Assembly (NCBI RefSeq): GCF_025351295.1
Contig: NZ_JANXWD010000059.1
Coordinates: forward strand, 1-47,097
Reading direction: 5' to 3'
Length of the DNA stretch: 47,097 bases
Source of the DNA: Phenylobacterium sp.
Lineage (GTDB): Bacteria > Pseudomonadota > Alphaproteobacteria > Caulobacterales > Caulobacteraceae
Shown: positions 1-11,756 of the stretch, one piece after another
Layout: each line of letters opens with the position of its first letter
Numbering within the stretch: the first letter of the stretch is position 1
Made by a program: the position numbers and the translations under genes
The notes under the pieces: model-generated
What the model was told of the DNA's origin: nothing
Database searches by the model: none
What the model saw: only the letters and a program-made list of their open reading frames with translations

Positions 1-3743
<3,743 letters not shown>

Positions 3744-4155
3744 TTTGATCCCTTGAGGGCGACGGGAGGGGGATTCCCGGCGCCGAGTGCTTCATCCTGC
3801 GCCCACCCTCGGAAACCCCCTTGCGGGAGCCGGGCGCCGGAATGCCCCCCGTCTCGTCGGGGGCGCCCCTTCGCATGGTCAGAGGGCTGACGACCATGCC
3901 TCGAGGCCTGCACGCGCGACGCCCGACGTCGCGTGAGCGCATACGAGCGCATCACGGGAATCCGGGGAATGTCGCGAAGGGAGCTCACATAGGACGATTG
4001 GGGCGCCTTGGGAAGACCCTTCAGCGGGAAAAACGCCAGGGTCTTCAGTCCCGGTCCCCGCGACCGGTCCCGCCGCCGCCGCGGGCCCGGTGTTTCGACC
4101 GATTGCGCCGGGCGAAGGCCGCGTCCAGTGTCGCGGCGGGTTGCGGGGGTGATCG
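3744..4155. other. rpoB upstream region, 412 bp without a gene
   Basis: This is the divergent spacer between rpoB (minus) and the hydrolase starting at 4156 (plus), so it should hold promoters for both. I could not pick a convincing -35/-10 pair for rpoB. A GC-rich hairpin (GCCCCC, loop, GGGGGC) lies at 3844-3864, inside the probable rpoB leader. Reading frames that cross this stretch look like shadows with no recognisable protein. Confidence 0.5.
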
Positions 4156-6447
4156 ATGGGTCGGATGGGCAGGGCGTGGCGTCGGACGCGCGGGCTGGCG
4201 GGCAAGCTTCGGCGGGCCCTGACCCCCTCCTCACCGGCCTGGACCGCCGCATCCTGGGCGCTGGTGGGGGTCTGGGGCGTCTGGCTGCTGGCCATGCTGC
4301 TGGTCGACCCCTTCCCCAGCTACATCCCCATCGTCCTGGCCGGCGAGGTGGGACCGTTCGTCTGGTTCGCCGGGGCCACGCTCGGGCTGATCCTCCTGGC
4401 CTGGGTGGTGGCGGCCCTGCCCGGCCGCTTCCGGGCGGCGCTGTTCCTGGCGCTGCCGCCCAGCGTCCTCCTGCTGATGTTCATCTGGGGCGAGGCCGGC
4501 GCGGGCATCGCGGCGGCTATCCTGCTCATCCTGGCGAGCCTGGCGGCCGGATCCGTCGCGGCGCTCCGTCGGCGCGACGCGACGCGGGGCGGCCGCATCT
4601 TCGCCGGCGTCGTGCTCGGCCTGACGCTGCTGCTGGCGGCGGCCTCGGTCACAGCCCTGGTCTGGCCGCCACGCGATGACGACAAGCGGCCAGTCCTGCA
4701 CGTTGACGCCCGCGCCTCAACCCTCCCCGACCCGGGGCTGAACGGCCCCTACGCCGTCGAGACCTTCACCTACGGCAGCGGCTCGGACCCGCACCGGCCG
4801 GAGTATGCGGGCGGCGTACGGTTCCGGACCCGCGCGGTCGACGCCTCGAAGCTGGACCAGCGCTGGCAGGGGTTGGGCGGCTGGCTTAGGACGAAATACT
4901 GGGGCTTCGACCCCAAGGCCTTCCCGATTCAGGGCCGGGTCTGGGCGCCGAAGGGCCCGGGACCCTTCCCGCTCGTGCTGATCGTCCACGGCAACCATTC
5001 CATGGAGCGGTTCTCGGACGGCGGCTACGCCTACCTGGGCGAGCTCTTGGCCAGCCAGGGGTTCATCACGGTCTCCGTCGACGAGAACTTCATCAACAGC
5101 TCGGCCGCCGACGACGTCGACCTGCTGAAGACGCGCCACGGGGAGGAGAACGACGCCCGCGCCTGGCTACTGCTGCAGCACCTGGCCCAGTGGCGGGCCT
5201 GGAGCGACGATCCGGCCCATCCGATGCACGGCAAGGTCGATTTTGACCGGCTGGCGCTCGTGGGCCATTCCCGCGGCGGCGAGGCGGTGGCGACCGCGGC
5301 GGCCTTCAACCGGCTGGCGGCCTATCCGGACGACGCCACCCTGCCCTTCCGTTTCGGCTTCAACATCCGGGCCGTCGCCGCCATCGCCCCGGTCGATGGC
5401 CAATACAAGCCGCGCGATCGCCCGACGCCGCTGAAGGACGTCGACTACTTCGTGATCCACGGCAGCCTGGACGGCGACCTCACCTCGTTCATGGGCCAGG
5501 CGCAGTATGAGCGCGCCACGTTCTCGCCGGGCTTCGACGGCTTCAAGGCCAGCCTCTATGTGAAGGGCGCCAACCACGGCCAGTTCAACACCAGCTGGGG
5601 CCGCAACGACCTCGGCGCGCCGCACGACTTCCTGCTCGACGAGCGACCGATTCTGCCGCCCGAGGCCCAGCGGCAGGTGATGAAGGTCTATCTCTCCGCG
5701 TTCCTGCGGGCCGCGCTCAACGGCCAGGACGGCTACCGCGCCCTGCTGGCCGATCCGCGCGCTGGCGCCCGCTGGCTGCCGCCGGTGGTGCTGGTCGGCA
5801 ACTATGCCGACAGCCGCACGACGCCCCTGGCGACCTTCGATGAGGACCTGGACCCCGCAACCGGCGCGGACGCCACCATCAGGCTCATCGGCCACAACCT
5901 CTCCGTCCATCGCGAGACGTACGGCAAGCTCAAGTTCCACGACCTCGATACGCAGATCGCCATCGTGGCCTGGGACGAGCGGGTCCACCGCGCCGGGGCT
6001 GCCTACGGCCTGGAGTTCACCACCCCGCGCGCGCTGGCGGCCGGGTCGTCGGTCGTGTTCGCCGCCGCGGACGCCGACACCAGCACCCTGCCGGAAGGTT
6101 TCAAGCCGCCGAAGGAGAAGAAGGACAAAGCCAAGCCGAAATCCGCGGACGGCCTCGACTGGACCGTGGTCCTCACGGACGCCGGCGGCCGGGAAGCGCG
6201 GGTTCCGCTCTCCAGCGACGAGCGGCTCTACCCCAGGATCGTCGGCCGCACCCGCCGCGCGCCCTGGATCGACTTCGACCCGGCCTCCGAGCTGGTGCTG
6301 CGCCGCTTCCGTCTTCCTGTCGCCGCCTTCGCCCGGGCCAATCCGCAGCTGGACCTGTCGCAGGTGCGCAGCCTCCGCTTCGACTTCGACCGCAGCCCGC
6401 GCGGCGCCGTGGCCCTGGACGACATCGGCATCGCGCCGGGGCCGTGA
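4156..6447 (+). CDS. membrane-anchored alpha/beta hydrolase
   Basis: 763-aa protein. The N-terminal 170 residues contain about four hydrophobic helices (roughly 32-50, 67-88, 93-135 and 148-170). A large, probably extracytoplasmic, alpha/beta-hydrolase domain follows. The hydrolase fold shows VHGN at 277-280 and the nucleophile elbow GHSRGG with Ser372. An Asp lies in IHGSLDGD near 439, and the likely catalytic His474 is in GANHGQF. The last third has a beta-rich look and a lysine-rich linker (KPPKEKKDKAKPK), and ends without a known motif. The substrate is unknown; the arrangement resembles chlorophyllase/PAF-acetylhydrolase-like esterases. It sits divergent to rpoB, and its 3' end meets the convergent fatty-acid hydroxylase gene with only a few bases between. 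Confidence 0.8.
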   Translation: MGRMGRAWRRTRGLAGKLRRALTPSSPAWTAASWALVGVWGVWLLAMLLVDPFPSYIPIVLAGEVGPFVWFAGATLGLILLAWVVAALPGRFRAALFLALPPSVLLLMFIWGEAGAGIAAAILLILASLAAGSVAALRRRDATRGGRIFAGVVLGLTLLLAAASVTALVWPPRDDDKRPVLHVDARASTLPDPGLNGPYAVETFTYGSGSDPHRPEYAGGVRFRTRAVDASKLDQRWQGLGGWLRTKYWGFDPKAFPIQGRVWAPKGPGPFPLVLIVHGNHSMERFSDGGYAYLGELLASQGFITVSVDENFINSSAADDVDLLKTRHGEENDARAWLLLQHLAQWRAWSDDPAHPMHGKVDFDRLALVGHSRGGEAVATAAAFNRLAAYPDDATLPFRFGFNIRAVAAIAPVDGQYKPRDRPTPLKDVDYFVIHGSLDGDLTSFMGQAQYERATFSPGFDGFKASLYVKGANHGQFNTSWGRNDLGAPHDFLLDERPILPPEAQRQVMKVYLSAFLRAALNGQDGYRALLADPRAGARWLPPVVLVGNYADSRTTPLATFDEDLDPATGADATIRLIGHNLSVHRETYGKLKFHDLDTQIAIVAWDERVHRAGAAYGLEFTTPRALAAGSSVVFAAADADTSTLPEGFKPPKEKKDKAKPKSADGLDWTVVLTDAGGREARVPLSSDERLYPRIVGRTRRAPWIDFDPASELVLRRFRLPVAAFARANPQLDLSQVRSLRFDFDRSPRGAVALDDIGIAPGP

Positions 6448-6450
6448 GGC

Positions 6451-7254
6451 CTACTCGGCCGCCACGATCGTCGGCGCCGTTCGGCCGGGCCGCCAGGCCA
6501 CCGCGGCGTAGCGCGCCCGATACTCCGGGTGCTCGGTGCCCATCCAGCGGTCCCACCAGGTGAACCAGGCCGCGTAGTTGTAGCCCGCCTGGGCGTGGTG
6601 CAGGTCGTGATGGGTGGTGGTCGCGATCCAGTCCAGCCACGGCCGCCCGTCCGCCCGCGCCGGCATCAGCTCATAGCCGCAGTGCTGCAGGGTGTTGCGG
6701 CCGATCTGGTGCAGCATGAACAGGCCGGTAACGCCCCAGGGCGTCGGGAAGATCATCGGCCAGATCGCCACGAACGCCACCATCAGCATCGCCTCTCCCA
6801 GGTCGAAGCTGTAGGCTGTGAACGGCGAAGGGTTGTGGCTGCGATGATGGCGCAGGTGCACGCGGCGGAACAGGCGCGGGTCGTGCATCAACCGGTGCGT
6901 CCAGTAGAAATAGGCATCGTGGGCGACCACCATGATCGCCAGCGCCGCCCAGAACCAGACCGGCCCCCAGCCCTCGGCGAGGCCTGCCAGTGGATAGGCG
7001 CCCGCACGAGCCATGAAGGTGATCCCCACGCCGACGGTAGAGAAGACCGCGATCGAGCGAACCGAATACAGGAACTCGGTGATCAACTGTCGCCGCTCCG
7101 GCGTGGCCTCCCGGATCTTGCGGGCCGCCAGGGCGCCGCGAAGCGCCACCCATAGCACCAGCCAGACCGCCACCGCGAAGATGACATAGCGGCGCATATC
7201 GACGGTGATGTTGCGCAGCCAGATGTCGGTGACATCGGCCAGGAATATATGCAT
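6451..7254 (-). CDS. sterol desaturase / fatty acid hydroxylase family protein
   Basis: 267-aa integral membrane di-iron enzyme. Hydrophobic helices flank the family's histidine clusters: HDAYFYWTHRLMH (His112, His120, His124), HLRHHRSHN (His133, His136, His137) and TTHHDLHH (His215, His216, His219, His220). HQIGRNTLQH near 182-191 is also present. These clusters bind the two irons that activate oxygen for C-H hydroxylation or desaturation of a lipid. The substrate cannot be told from sequence; carotenoid, sterol-like or fatty-acyl are all seen in the family. The gene lies 90 bp downstream of the AraC-type regulator on the same strand and is probably co-transcribed with or controlled by it. 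Confidence 0.88.
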   Translation of the reverse strand: MHIFLADVTDIWLRNITVDMRRYVIFAVAVWLVLWVALRGALAARKIREATPERRQLITEFLYSVRSIAVFSTVGVGITFMARAGAYPLAGLAEGWGPVWFWAALAIMVVAHDAYFYWTHRLMHDPRLFRRVHLRHHRSHNPSPFTAYSFDLGEAMLMVAFVAIWPMIFPTPWGVTGLFMLHQIGRNTLQHCGYELMPARADGRPWLDWIATTTHHDLHHAQAGYNYAAWFTWWDRWMGTEHPEYRARYAAVAWRPGRTAPTIVAAE

Positions 7255-7344
7255 CGGAACCTCCTATGATCTGTCGCGATCAGGAGGCCCCAGGCGCCGT
7301 CCAGGCGTCTCACCGGGGTCCGAAAACCCTCGCCGATTTTGAAA

Positions 7345-8418
7345 TCAGATCGCTTCCGGCAATTCCGGCAAGGTCTGCAGGGCTTGCTGGCGCCACGCCG
7401 TGGGGGTGGTGTCCGTCGCTTCACGGAACGCGCGATTGAACGGCCCCAGCGACCCGTAGCCAAGGTCGAAAGCGATGGCCGCCACGGTGGTGCGCGCCTC
7501 GCGCGGATCCGCCAGCCGCTGCTTGGCCGCCTCGATCCGAAAACCGTTGAGGAAGTCGGCGAAGTTTCGATGGTCGAGGCGCTGGTTGATCAGGCGCCGC
7601 AGACGATGTTCGGGCTCGCCCAGTTCCGTGGCGAGGGCGCCGATGGTCAGGCCCTCGCGGCGCCAGCCGCCCGCGGCCATCAGTTCGTTCAGCTTGCCCA
7701 ACATCAGCCGTTCAGCGGACTCGGCGCGCGCGTCAGAGCCTTGCCCCGTGCGCCGCGGCGCACCGAACACGACCTGCCGCGCCTGCAGGAACACCGCGGC
7801 GCTGGCCAGCATCAGCACCGCGAAAACGGACACGCCATAGACCTCCCCGATCGACCACTGAAGCCAAGCGTCATCCCGATACAGTTTGAAGGCGAACGCG
7901 ATCGCCACGTTCAGGATCGCGAATAGCGCCGACATGCCGAGCACCAGCGCCCGCAACCGCCGGCGCGTCTCCATGAGGTCGCCGGTCCAGCCCCGCACCA
8001 CGACGATCCCGGCGTGAACCGCCAATGCGCCGCTGAACAGGTTCCGCGCGGCCCACAGCCAGTCCTGCCCCATGGGCGACAGGAACAGCCAGACCGGCCC
8101 GCTGCAGAACAGCACCGCCGCCGGCGCCCAGCTCCAGGCGGAGACCGGCCGGTCGTCGAAGACCGTCATCACGAACAGCCAGAACATGCCGGCGACGGCG
8201 AGCGCCGGCATGTTGAGCGGGCCCCACCGGCCGAACACGCTCCAGAGCGTGTTCGACTCCGCGACCAGCCAGCAGGCGATGCAGACGCTGGTGAGCCCCG
8301 ACACCAGCCGCACCGGCCGGCTGAGGCCGCCGCCCGCCAGGCCAAGACCCAGCACCGCGGCGGCGCCCACGGCGATGCCGCGCACGAACATGTCGATCAG
8401 GGTGAGGGAGTCCGCCAC
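7345..8418 (-). CDS. AraC-family regulator with N-terminal membrane domain
   Basis: 357 aa. The first 215 residues are strongly hydrophobic with about six to seven predicted helices, and the C-terminal hundred residues form an AraC-type double helix-turn-helix. The second HTH reads TTVAAIAFDLGYGSLGPFNR followed by AFREATDTTPTAWR, the family signature. Membrane-embedded AraC regulators of this layout sense a membrane or extracellular signal through the helical domain; the ligand is unknown. It is the first gene of a likely two-gene unit with the downstream fatty-acid hydroxylase gene. It starts about 50 bp beyond the rplJL terminator, so its expression should be separate from the ribosomal genes. 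Confidence 0.85.
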   Translation of the reverse strand: MADSLTLIDMFVRGIAVGAAAVLGLGLAGGGLSRPVRLVSGLTSVCIACWLVAESNTLWSVFGRWGPLNMPALAVAGMFWLFVMTVFDDRPVSAWSWAPAAVLFCSGPVWLFLSPMGQDWLWAARNLFSGALAVHAGIVVVRGWTGDLMETRRRLRALVLGMSALFAILNVAIAFAFKLYRDDAWLQWSIGEVYGVSVFAVLMLASAAVFLQARQVVFGAPRRTGQGSDARAESAERLMLGKLNELMAAGGWRREGLTIGALATELGEPEHRLRRLINQRLDHRNFADFLNGFRIEAAKQRLADPREARTTVAAIAFDLGYGSLGPFNRAFREATDTTPTAWRQQALQTLPELPEAI

Positions 8419-8471
8419 GCTCGAAACCTAACACGACCCCGCGCCGGCCCAAGTGAAGCTGTGGTCATGAA

Positions 8472-8497
8472 AAGGGCCGGGATCGCTCCCGGCCCTT
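8472..8497 (-). terminator. intrinsic terminator of rplJL
   Basis: On the minus strand a 9-bp perfect GC stem (GGGCCGGGA with TCCCGGCCC, 4-nt loop) is followed by TTTT, 37 bp after the rplL stop. It closes the rplJ-rplL transcript before the AraC gene, which supports independent transcription of rpoB. Confidence 0.9.
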
Positions 8498-8533
8498 CGA
8501 TAGTCTGAAGCGGATGACTCCGCCGAAGCGGTC

Positions 8534-8917
8534 CTACTTGATGATGACCGAGGCGCCGGCGGCTTCCAGCTTGTTCTTGACCTCTTCGGCTTCCTGCTTG
8601 GAGACGTTTTCCTTCACGTTCTGCGGGGCGCCTTCGACCAGGTCCTTGGCTTCCTTCAGGCCGAGGTCCGGGCGGACCGAGCGGACTTCCTTGATCACGT
8701 TGATCTTCTTGTCGCCACCGCCGGTCAGGATGACGGTGAACTCGGTTTGCTCTTCGACGGCTTCGGCCGGTGCGGCAGCGGCGCCGGCCGGTGCGGCGGC
8801 GGCGGCCGGCGCGGCGGCGGAGACGCCCCACTTTTCTTCCAGCAGCTTGGAGAGCTCGGAAGCTTCCAGGACGGTCAGGGCGGACAGGTCGTCCACCAGC
8901 TTTTCGAGATTGGCCAT
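8534..8917 (-). CDS. rplL: 50S ribosomal protein L7/L12
   Basis: 127-aa stalk protein that binds elongation and initiation factors on the large subunit. It has the N-terminal dimerisation domain [20 protein letters not shown], an Ala/Pro-rich hinge at about 34-55, and the globular C-terminal domain with [20 protein letters not shown] and AKDLVEGAP. Length and layout are standard. AAGGA precedes the ATG by about 9 nt. It lies 45 bp after rplJ in the same operon and is followed by a strong terminator rather than by rpoB. Confidence 0.98.
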   Translation of the reverse strand: MANLEKLVDDLSALTVLEASELSKLLEEKWGVSAAAPAAAAAPAGAAAAPAEAVEEQTEFTVILTGGGDKKINVIKEVRSVRPDLGLKEAKDLVEGAPQNVKENVSKQEAEEVKNKLEAAGASVIIK

Positions 8918-8962
8918 TCGGTTAGGTCCTTAAATGAGAGAGGTTTTGTCGGGAAGTGACGA

Positions 8963-9478
8963 TCAGGCGGCGTCTTTGGCGGCGTATGCCGCCATGACAC
9001 GCGCCAGCTGAGCCCCGGGGGCTTGCAGGACGCCGGCGATCTTGGTCGCCGGGGCTTGCAGCAGTCCGATGAGCTTGGCGCGGAGCTGGTCGAGCGACGG
9101 CAGGGCGGCGAGCGCCGTCACCGATTGCTTGTCCAGCACCTGTTGACCCATGAAGCCGCCAATGACGGTGAACTTGTCATTGTCCTTGGCGTACTGGGTC
9201 GCGACCTTGGCGGCGGAGACGGGGTCCGGGGCGAAGGCGATGGCGACCGGGCCGGTGAAGAGGGCGTCGCCCTCCGCGCCGATCGAGCCGTTCAAAGCCT
9301 TCGTGGCCAGGGTGTTCTTCACCACCTGCAGCTGGGCGCCTTCATTGCGAAGACGGCCCCGCAGATCGGTCATTTCCGCAACGGTCAGACCCATGTAGTG
9401 GGTCACGACCACGGCGCCGGCGCCACTGAACACGCCTTTCAGCGCTTCGATGGCATCCTGCTTTTGAGCGCGGTCCAT
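8963..9478 (-). CDS. rplJ: 50S ribosomal protein L10
   Basis: 171-aa protein that anchors L7/L12 dimers to the ribosome. It begins MDRAQKQDAIEALKGVFSGA and contains VVVTHYMGLTVAEMTDLR and the usual Ala-rich C-terminal helix for L12 binding. The frame is open further upstream to 9511. The ATG at 9478 is preferred because GGAG lies 8 nt before it and the homologous N-terminus starts here. First gene of the rplJL operon, preceded by a leader of about 270 nt and an insertion element 330 bp upstream. Confidence 0.97.
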   Translation of the reverse strand: MDRAQKQDAIEALKGVFSGAGAVVVTHYMGLTVAEMTDLRGRLRNEGAQLQVVKNTLATKALNGSIGAEGDALFTGPVAIAFAPDPVSAAKVATQYAKDNDKFTVIGGFMGQQVLDKQSVTALAALPSLDQLRAKLIGLLQAPATKIAGVLQAPGAQLARVMAAYAAKDAA

Positions 9479-9800
9479 TGCGGTCTCCATACTCAGGTTC
9501 GACGGCCGCAAGAGGCGGTCGCCGTCAGCACCTGTCCTGTTGTCGGAGAAGCCGCGGCCTCGCGCCCTCCTGAGTTGCGGAGGAACGACGTGCCGTCATC
9601 TTCCCGTCTCCCTATGGCCGAGGACGGGCTCGTCCTCGCGTTCCGGCTGCCGGTGACCCCGACGGCTCCACAGTTCTTGGACAGGATGGACAAGCCCGAA
9701 GGCCCATCCGTCCTCGCGTCTCCCCTTTGGGATCGGCGAAGCGGCGGCGTTTACACGAAGGTAGTCAGAAACTCAACTGCCGCGAAACGGCGCCAAGACC
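9479..9800 (-). promoter_or_regulatory. rplJ leader and candidate promoter
   Basis: 322 bp with no gene. A candidate sigma-70 promoter on the minus strand is TTGAGT at 9776-9771 and TAAACG at 9753-9748, spacer 17 bp. It lies about 35 bp inside the boundary with the insertion element, so the insertion apparently left it intact. The transcript would have a leader of about 265 nt. In bacteria this is where L10-L12 binds its own mRNA to repress translation; a structured leader is expected here but I have not shown the kink-turn. Confidence 0.45.
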
Positions 9801-9808
9801 GAAATGTA
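9801..9808 (+). repeat. target site duplication, left
   Basis: GAAATGTA directly abuts the left end of the insertion element and is repeated at 12063-12070. An 8-bp duplication fits IS1-family elements (8-9 bp). Confidence 0.85.
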
Positions 9809-9828
9809 GGTAGTGGGTCAGTTTGAAA
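9809..9828 (+). repeat. left terminal inverted repeat of the element
   Basis: Matches 12043-12062 in reverse complement without mismatch over 20 bp; the match breaks down beyond. The transposase stop codon lies one base inside it. Confidence 0.92.
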
Positions 9829-10710
9829 TCATGCGGCCTTGACCTTTTTGCGGTAGGTCGCGGGCCGCACCGGCTTGGCGTCCTGCGCCTCCACGATGCT
9901 CACCAGATCGGCCATCTCCCACAGGCGGTCGGTCACGCCAGCCGCCATCGCCGGGGTCATCCGCAGCGTCTTATGGATGCGCACGAAGTTGTAGTAGGCG
10001 AAGTGAAGCGCGATGGCGTTCACGTGCGCCTCGACCTTCTTTGAGAAGCCGTTCGTCAGGCGGGTGAAGCGGCGCATGTGCATCCGCATCGTCAGGTTCT
10101 GGCGTTCCACAAACGAGGTGTTGATCTGGGTCACGTCCGGATCGCCTATAACGACGCTTGGCGTGGCAGACAGGAGCTTAGGCGGGCTGTACCGGCGCTG
10201 ACCCTCTGGCGCAGGACCGTACGTCTTCACGAGTTGCCCGTAGTCCACGTCGTTGTCGAAGACGCGGAAAGCGGCGTTGGCGTAAGAGCGCAGGCCATCG
10301 GATGTAAGCTGGAACCGCCCGGTGACCCGGCTCCGAACGTCGCTCAGGAACTCATAGGCGTAGCCGGCGTCACGGCCGCCGACGAGGACAGAGAACACCA
10401 GCTTGGTGTCGGCGTCGATGGCCGTCCAAGTCCACGTATCGCCCGCGCCTTCCGTGGCAGCCTTGGCGCTCTCGACGTTCCGCGCCTTGGCGTAGGTGAA
10501 GCTCCAAATCTCGTCCACCTGCACGCTCTTGCAGGTCAGGTTGCGGAACACGCGGTCCTGGTAGGCGCCCAGGGCGGCCCCGGCGTCGTTGAGCAGCTTC
10601 GCCACCGTGTTCTTGGAGGCGCCGGTGATGCGCGTGATGGCGCGGATCGACATGCCCTCGCAGAGCAGGTGCAGGATTTGAGCCCGTTGCGCTTGTGAGA
10701 GCTTGTTCAT
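9829..10710 (-). CDS. IS1-like DDE transposase
   Basis: 293 aa. The N-terminal helix-turn-helix (AQILHLLCEGMSIRAITRIT, then GASKNTVAKLL) should bind the element ends. A DDE-type catalytic core follows: VQVDEIWSFTYAKA with the first Asp, TWTAIDADTKLVFSVLVGGR with TSDG further on for the second, and INTSFVERQNLTMRMHMRRF carrying the Glu. The C-terminal region contains FVRIHKTLRMTPAMAAGVTD. The protein is full length and unbroken and needs no frameshift, unlike classical IS1 InsA-InsB. Proteins of this type are labelled IS1-family transposases in alphaproteobacteria. A promoter with almost no leader precedes it. It is the only transposition gene in the element. Confidence 0.92.
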   Translation of the reverse strand: MNKLSQAQRAQILHLLCEGMSIRAITRITGASKNTVAKLLNDAGAALGAYQDRVFRNLTCKSVQVDEIWSFTYAKARNVESAKAATEGAGDTWTWTAIDADTKLVFSVLVGGRDAGYAYEFLSDVRSRVTGRFQLTSDGLRSYANAAFRVFDNDVDYGQLVKTYGPAPEGQRRYSPPKLLSATPSVVIGDPDVTQINTSFVERQNLTMRMHMRRFTRLTNGFSKKVEAHVNAIALHFAYYNFVRIHKTLRMTPAMAAGVTDRLWEMADLVSIVEAQDAKPVRPATYRKKVKAA

Positions 10711-10716
10711 GACGCC

Positions 10717-10744
10717 AACATAACGCTTGATGCATATCGGTCAA
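10717..10744 (-). promoter_or_regulatory. transposase promoter, apparently leaderless
   Basis: On the minus strand TTGACC (10744-10739), a 16-bp spacer and TATGTT (10722-10717) precede the transposase ATG by only 6 nt. Transcription would therefore start at or next to the start codon. The palindrome CTTGA-N10-TCAAG overlaps the -35. The same string TATGTTGGCG plus YCATGA occurs before the 77-aa cargo gene. Confidence 0.6.
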
Positions 10745-10836
10745 GCATAAAAGTCAGTTAGAAGGTGAATCAGTTCAAGCCTTTGTCCGTACTCGGAAAA
10801 GGCGTTGACGATCAGCGTTTCTGTGCTATTTTGCGA

Positions 10837-10914
10837 TGGCACCCAGACCGGGATTCGGACCCGGAACCTCCACCTTAGCAAGGTGGTGCTCTGTCCTGCT
10901 TGAGCTACCTGGGT
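10837..10914 (-). tRNA. element-borne tRNA with anticodon GCT (nominally Ser), short variable loop
   Basis: The minus strand folds into a complete 78-nt tRNA. The acceptor is ACCCAGG/TCTGGGT (7 bp, one G-U), followed by T8 A9. The D stem is GCTC/GAGC with GG in the loop, and the anticodon stem is CCACC/GGTGG around TTGCTAA, giving anticodon GCT. The variable loop is only five bases (AGGTT). The T stem is CCGGG/CCCGG around TCCGAAT, then discriminator G73 and encoded CCA. GCT reads serine AGC/AGU codons, but bacterial serine tRNAs have a long variable arm, which this lacks. T-loop position 55 is C instead of T. The anticodon arm resembles that of tRNA-Thr(GGT) as I recall it, with one base changed. 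Whether it is charged, and with what, is unknown. Confidence 0.9.
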
Positions 10915-11216
10915 ACATCGGACGGAGCGCCAGGCCTGACGTCGGGGGCGGCTACCCCCGGCGCCAAGGGCCGGCGTTCAGTCACTGCTTACGGGCCGAT
11001 CTACCACGGCGGGTCCCCCTTCCAGTCGAAATGTAGAGCAACCGGTAGTCCCCTCGAGGGGCTACCGGCCTGCATCCTATACGCCCCGAATCCACACTTC
11101 GCAACCGCTTGCGTTTGCGTTCGTACATGATGCGCAAACGCCCAAAACGCCGGGATTGATGTTTGTAACGCCCTCCGTTACAAACGCGCTCATCATCGGA
11201 ACATGGATAGCCGACC
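10915..11216. other. hairpin-rich segment between tRNA and 179-aa gene
   Basis: 302 bp without a convincing protein. It contains a stem GGGGG-N7-CCCCC near 10945-10961 and a long hairpin at 11042-11068 (CCGGTAG...CTACCGG, 11 bp with one bulged base). It also contains an inverted repeat GCGTTTGCG/CGCAAACGC at 11111-11141 and a perfect 10-bp inverted repeat GTTTGTAACG-N5-CGTTACAAAC at 11161-11185. The last two lie just upstream of the 179-aa gene and look like operators or RNA hairpins. The part next to the tRNA could belong to its precursor. Confidence 0.6.
11161..11185 (+). promoter_or_regulatory. perfect 10-bp inverted repeat, candidate operator
   Basis: GTTTGTAACG, five bases, CGTTACAAAC, ending 31 bp before the ATG of the 179-aa gene. 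The symmetry suits a dimeric DNA-binding protein; the winged-helix-like product of the next gene is one candidate. An RNA hairpin is the alternative. Confidence 0.45.
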
Positions 11217-11756
11217 ATGGACGACTTCGAGACCTTCACACGCGACAGGATCGCGCGCCTCCGCTCCGAGGCGGACGCTCTTGAGAAGACCCTCAAGGAG
11301 TATACGAGCGCCAAGGCGCGAATTTCCGGCGCGTCTCGTCGTTCGGGAAGCGACAACCCGCGCGGCGGGGCCTTCGGCGCCATCATGGATGCTATCCGGG
11401 CGGCGGGCATTGATGGCCTAACCCTGGATCAAATGATCGACGTGGCGGCCGACGAAGGCTTTGAGGTGAAGCGCAACACGCTTCGCTCGCAGATCTGGAC
11501 CGCCAAGAACGACGGCGACTTGGAGCAGGTCAAGACCGGCGTGTACCGGATCGCAGGCGCAGCCGAACTAACTTCCGGCCGCATTGAGTTCAGCCGCGAT
11601 CTGGACGACGAGATGCCTCCCCGGCGACCTGCGCGCGAGGAGTTCACGCCCTTAGCGGAGGGGCCGGCGCCGGACAGGGGTTTTTCGTCCGGCCCGCTCC
11701 GGGCCGCCCCGCGCGAGGAGTTCTCGCACGACCTCGACGACGAAATCCCGTTCTAG
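11217..11756 (+). CDS. element cargo protein, coiled coil plus winged-helix-like domain
   Basis: 179 aa, no family recognised with certainty. Residues 3-32 (FETFTRDRIARLRSEADALE and on) should form a coiled coil. Residues 50-113 contain GAIMDAIRAAGIDGLTLDQM and VKRNTLRSQIWTAKNDGDLE, ending TGVYRIA. This pattern matches a winged helix-turn-helix, with the last strand resembling the wing seen in many DNA-binding domains. The tail is acidic and disordered, with a repeated motif EFSRDLDDEMP and EFSHDLDDEIP, the second forming the C-terminus. It may control the element or the tRNA; that is only inference from position. The stop codon overlaps that of the convergent 77-aa gene within a CTAG. Confidence 0.75.
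   Translation: MDDFETFTRDRIARLRSEADALEKTLKEYTSAKARISGASRRSGSDNPRGGAFGAIMDAIRAAGIDGLTLDQMIDVAADEGFEVKRNTLRSQIWTAKNDGDLEQVKTGVYRIAGAAELTSGRIEFSRDLDDEMPPRRPAREEFTPLAEGPAPDRGFSSGPLRAAPREEFSHDLDDEIPF

Noticed and set aside
10837..10914. Ordinary host tRNA-Ser(GCT)
   Set aside because: The body lacks the long variable arm of serine tRNAs and the gene lies inside the insertion element, so it cannot be assumed to be the host's essential serine tRNA.
10982..11410. 142-codon minus-strand frame across the hairpin segment
   Set aside because: It overlaps the better supported 179-aa gene in antisense and contains no recognisable domain.
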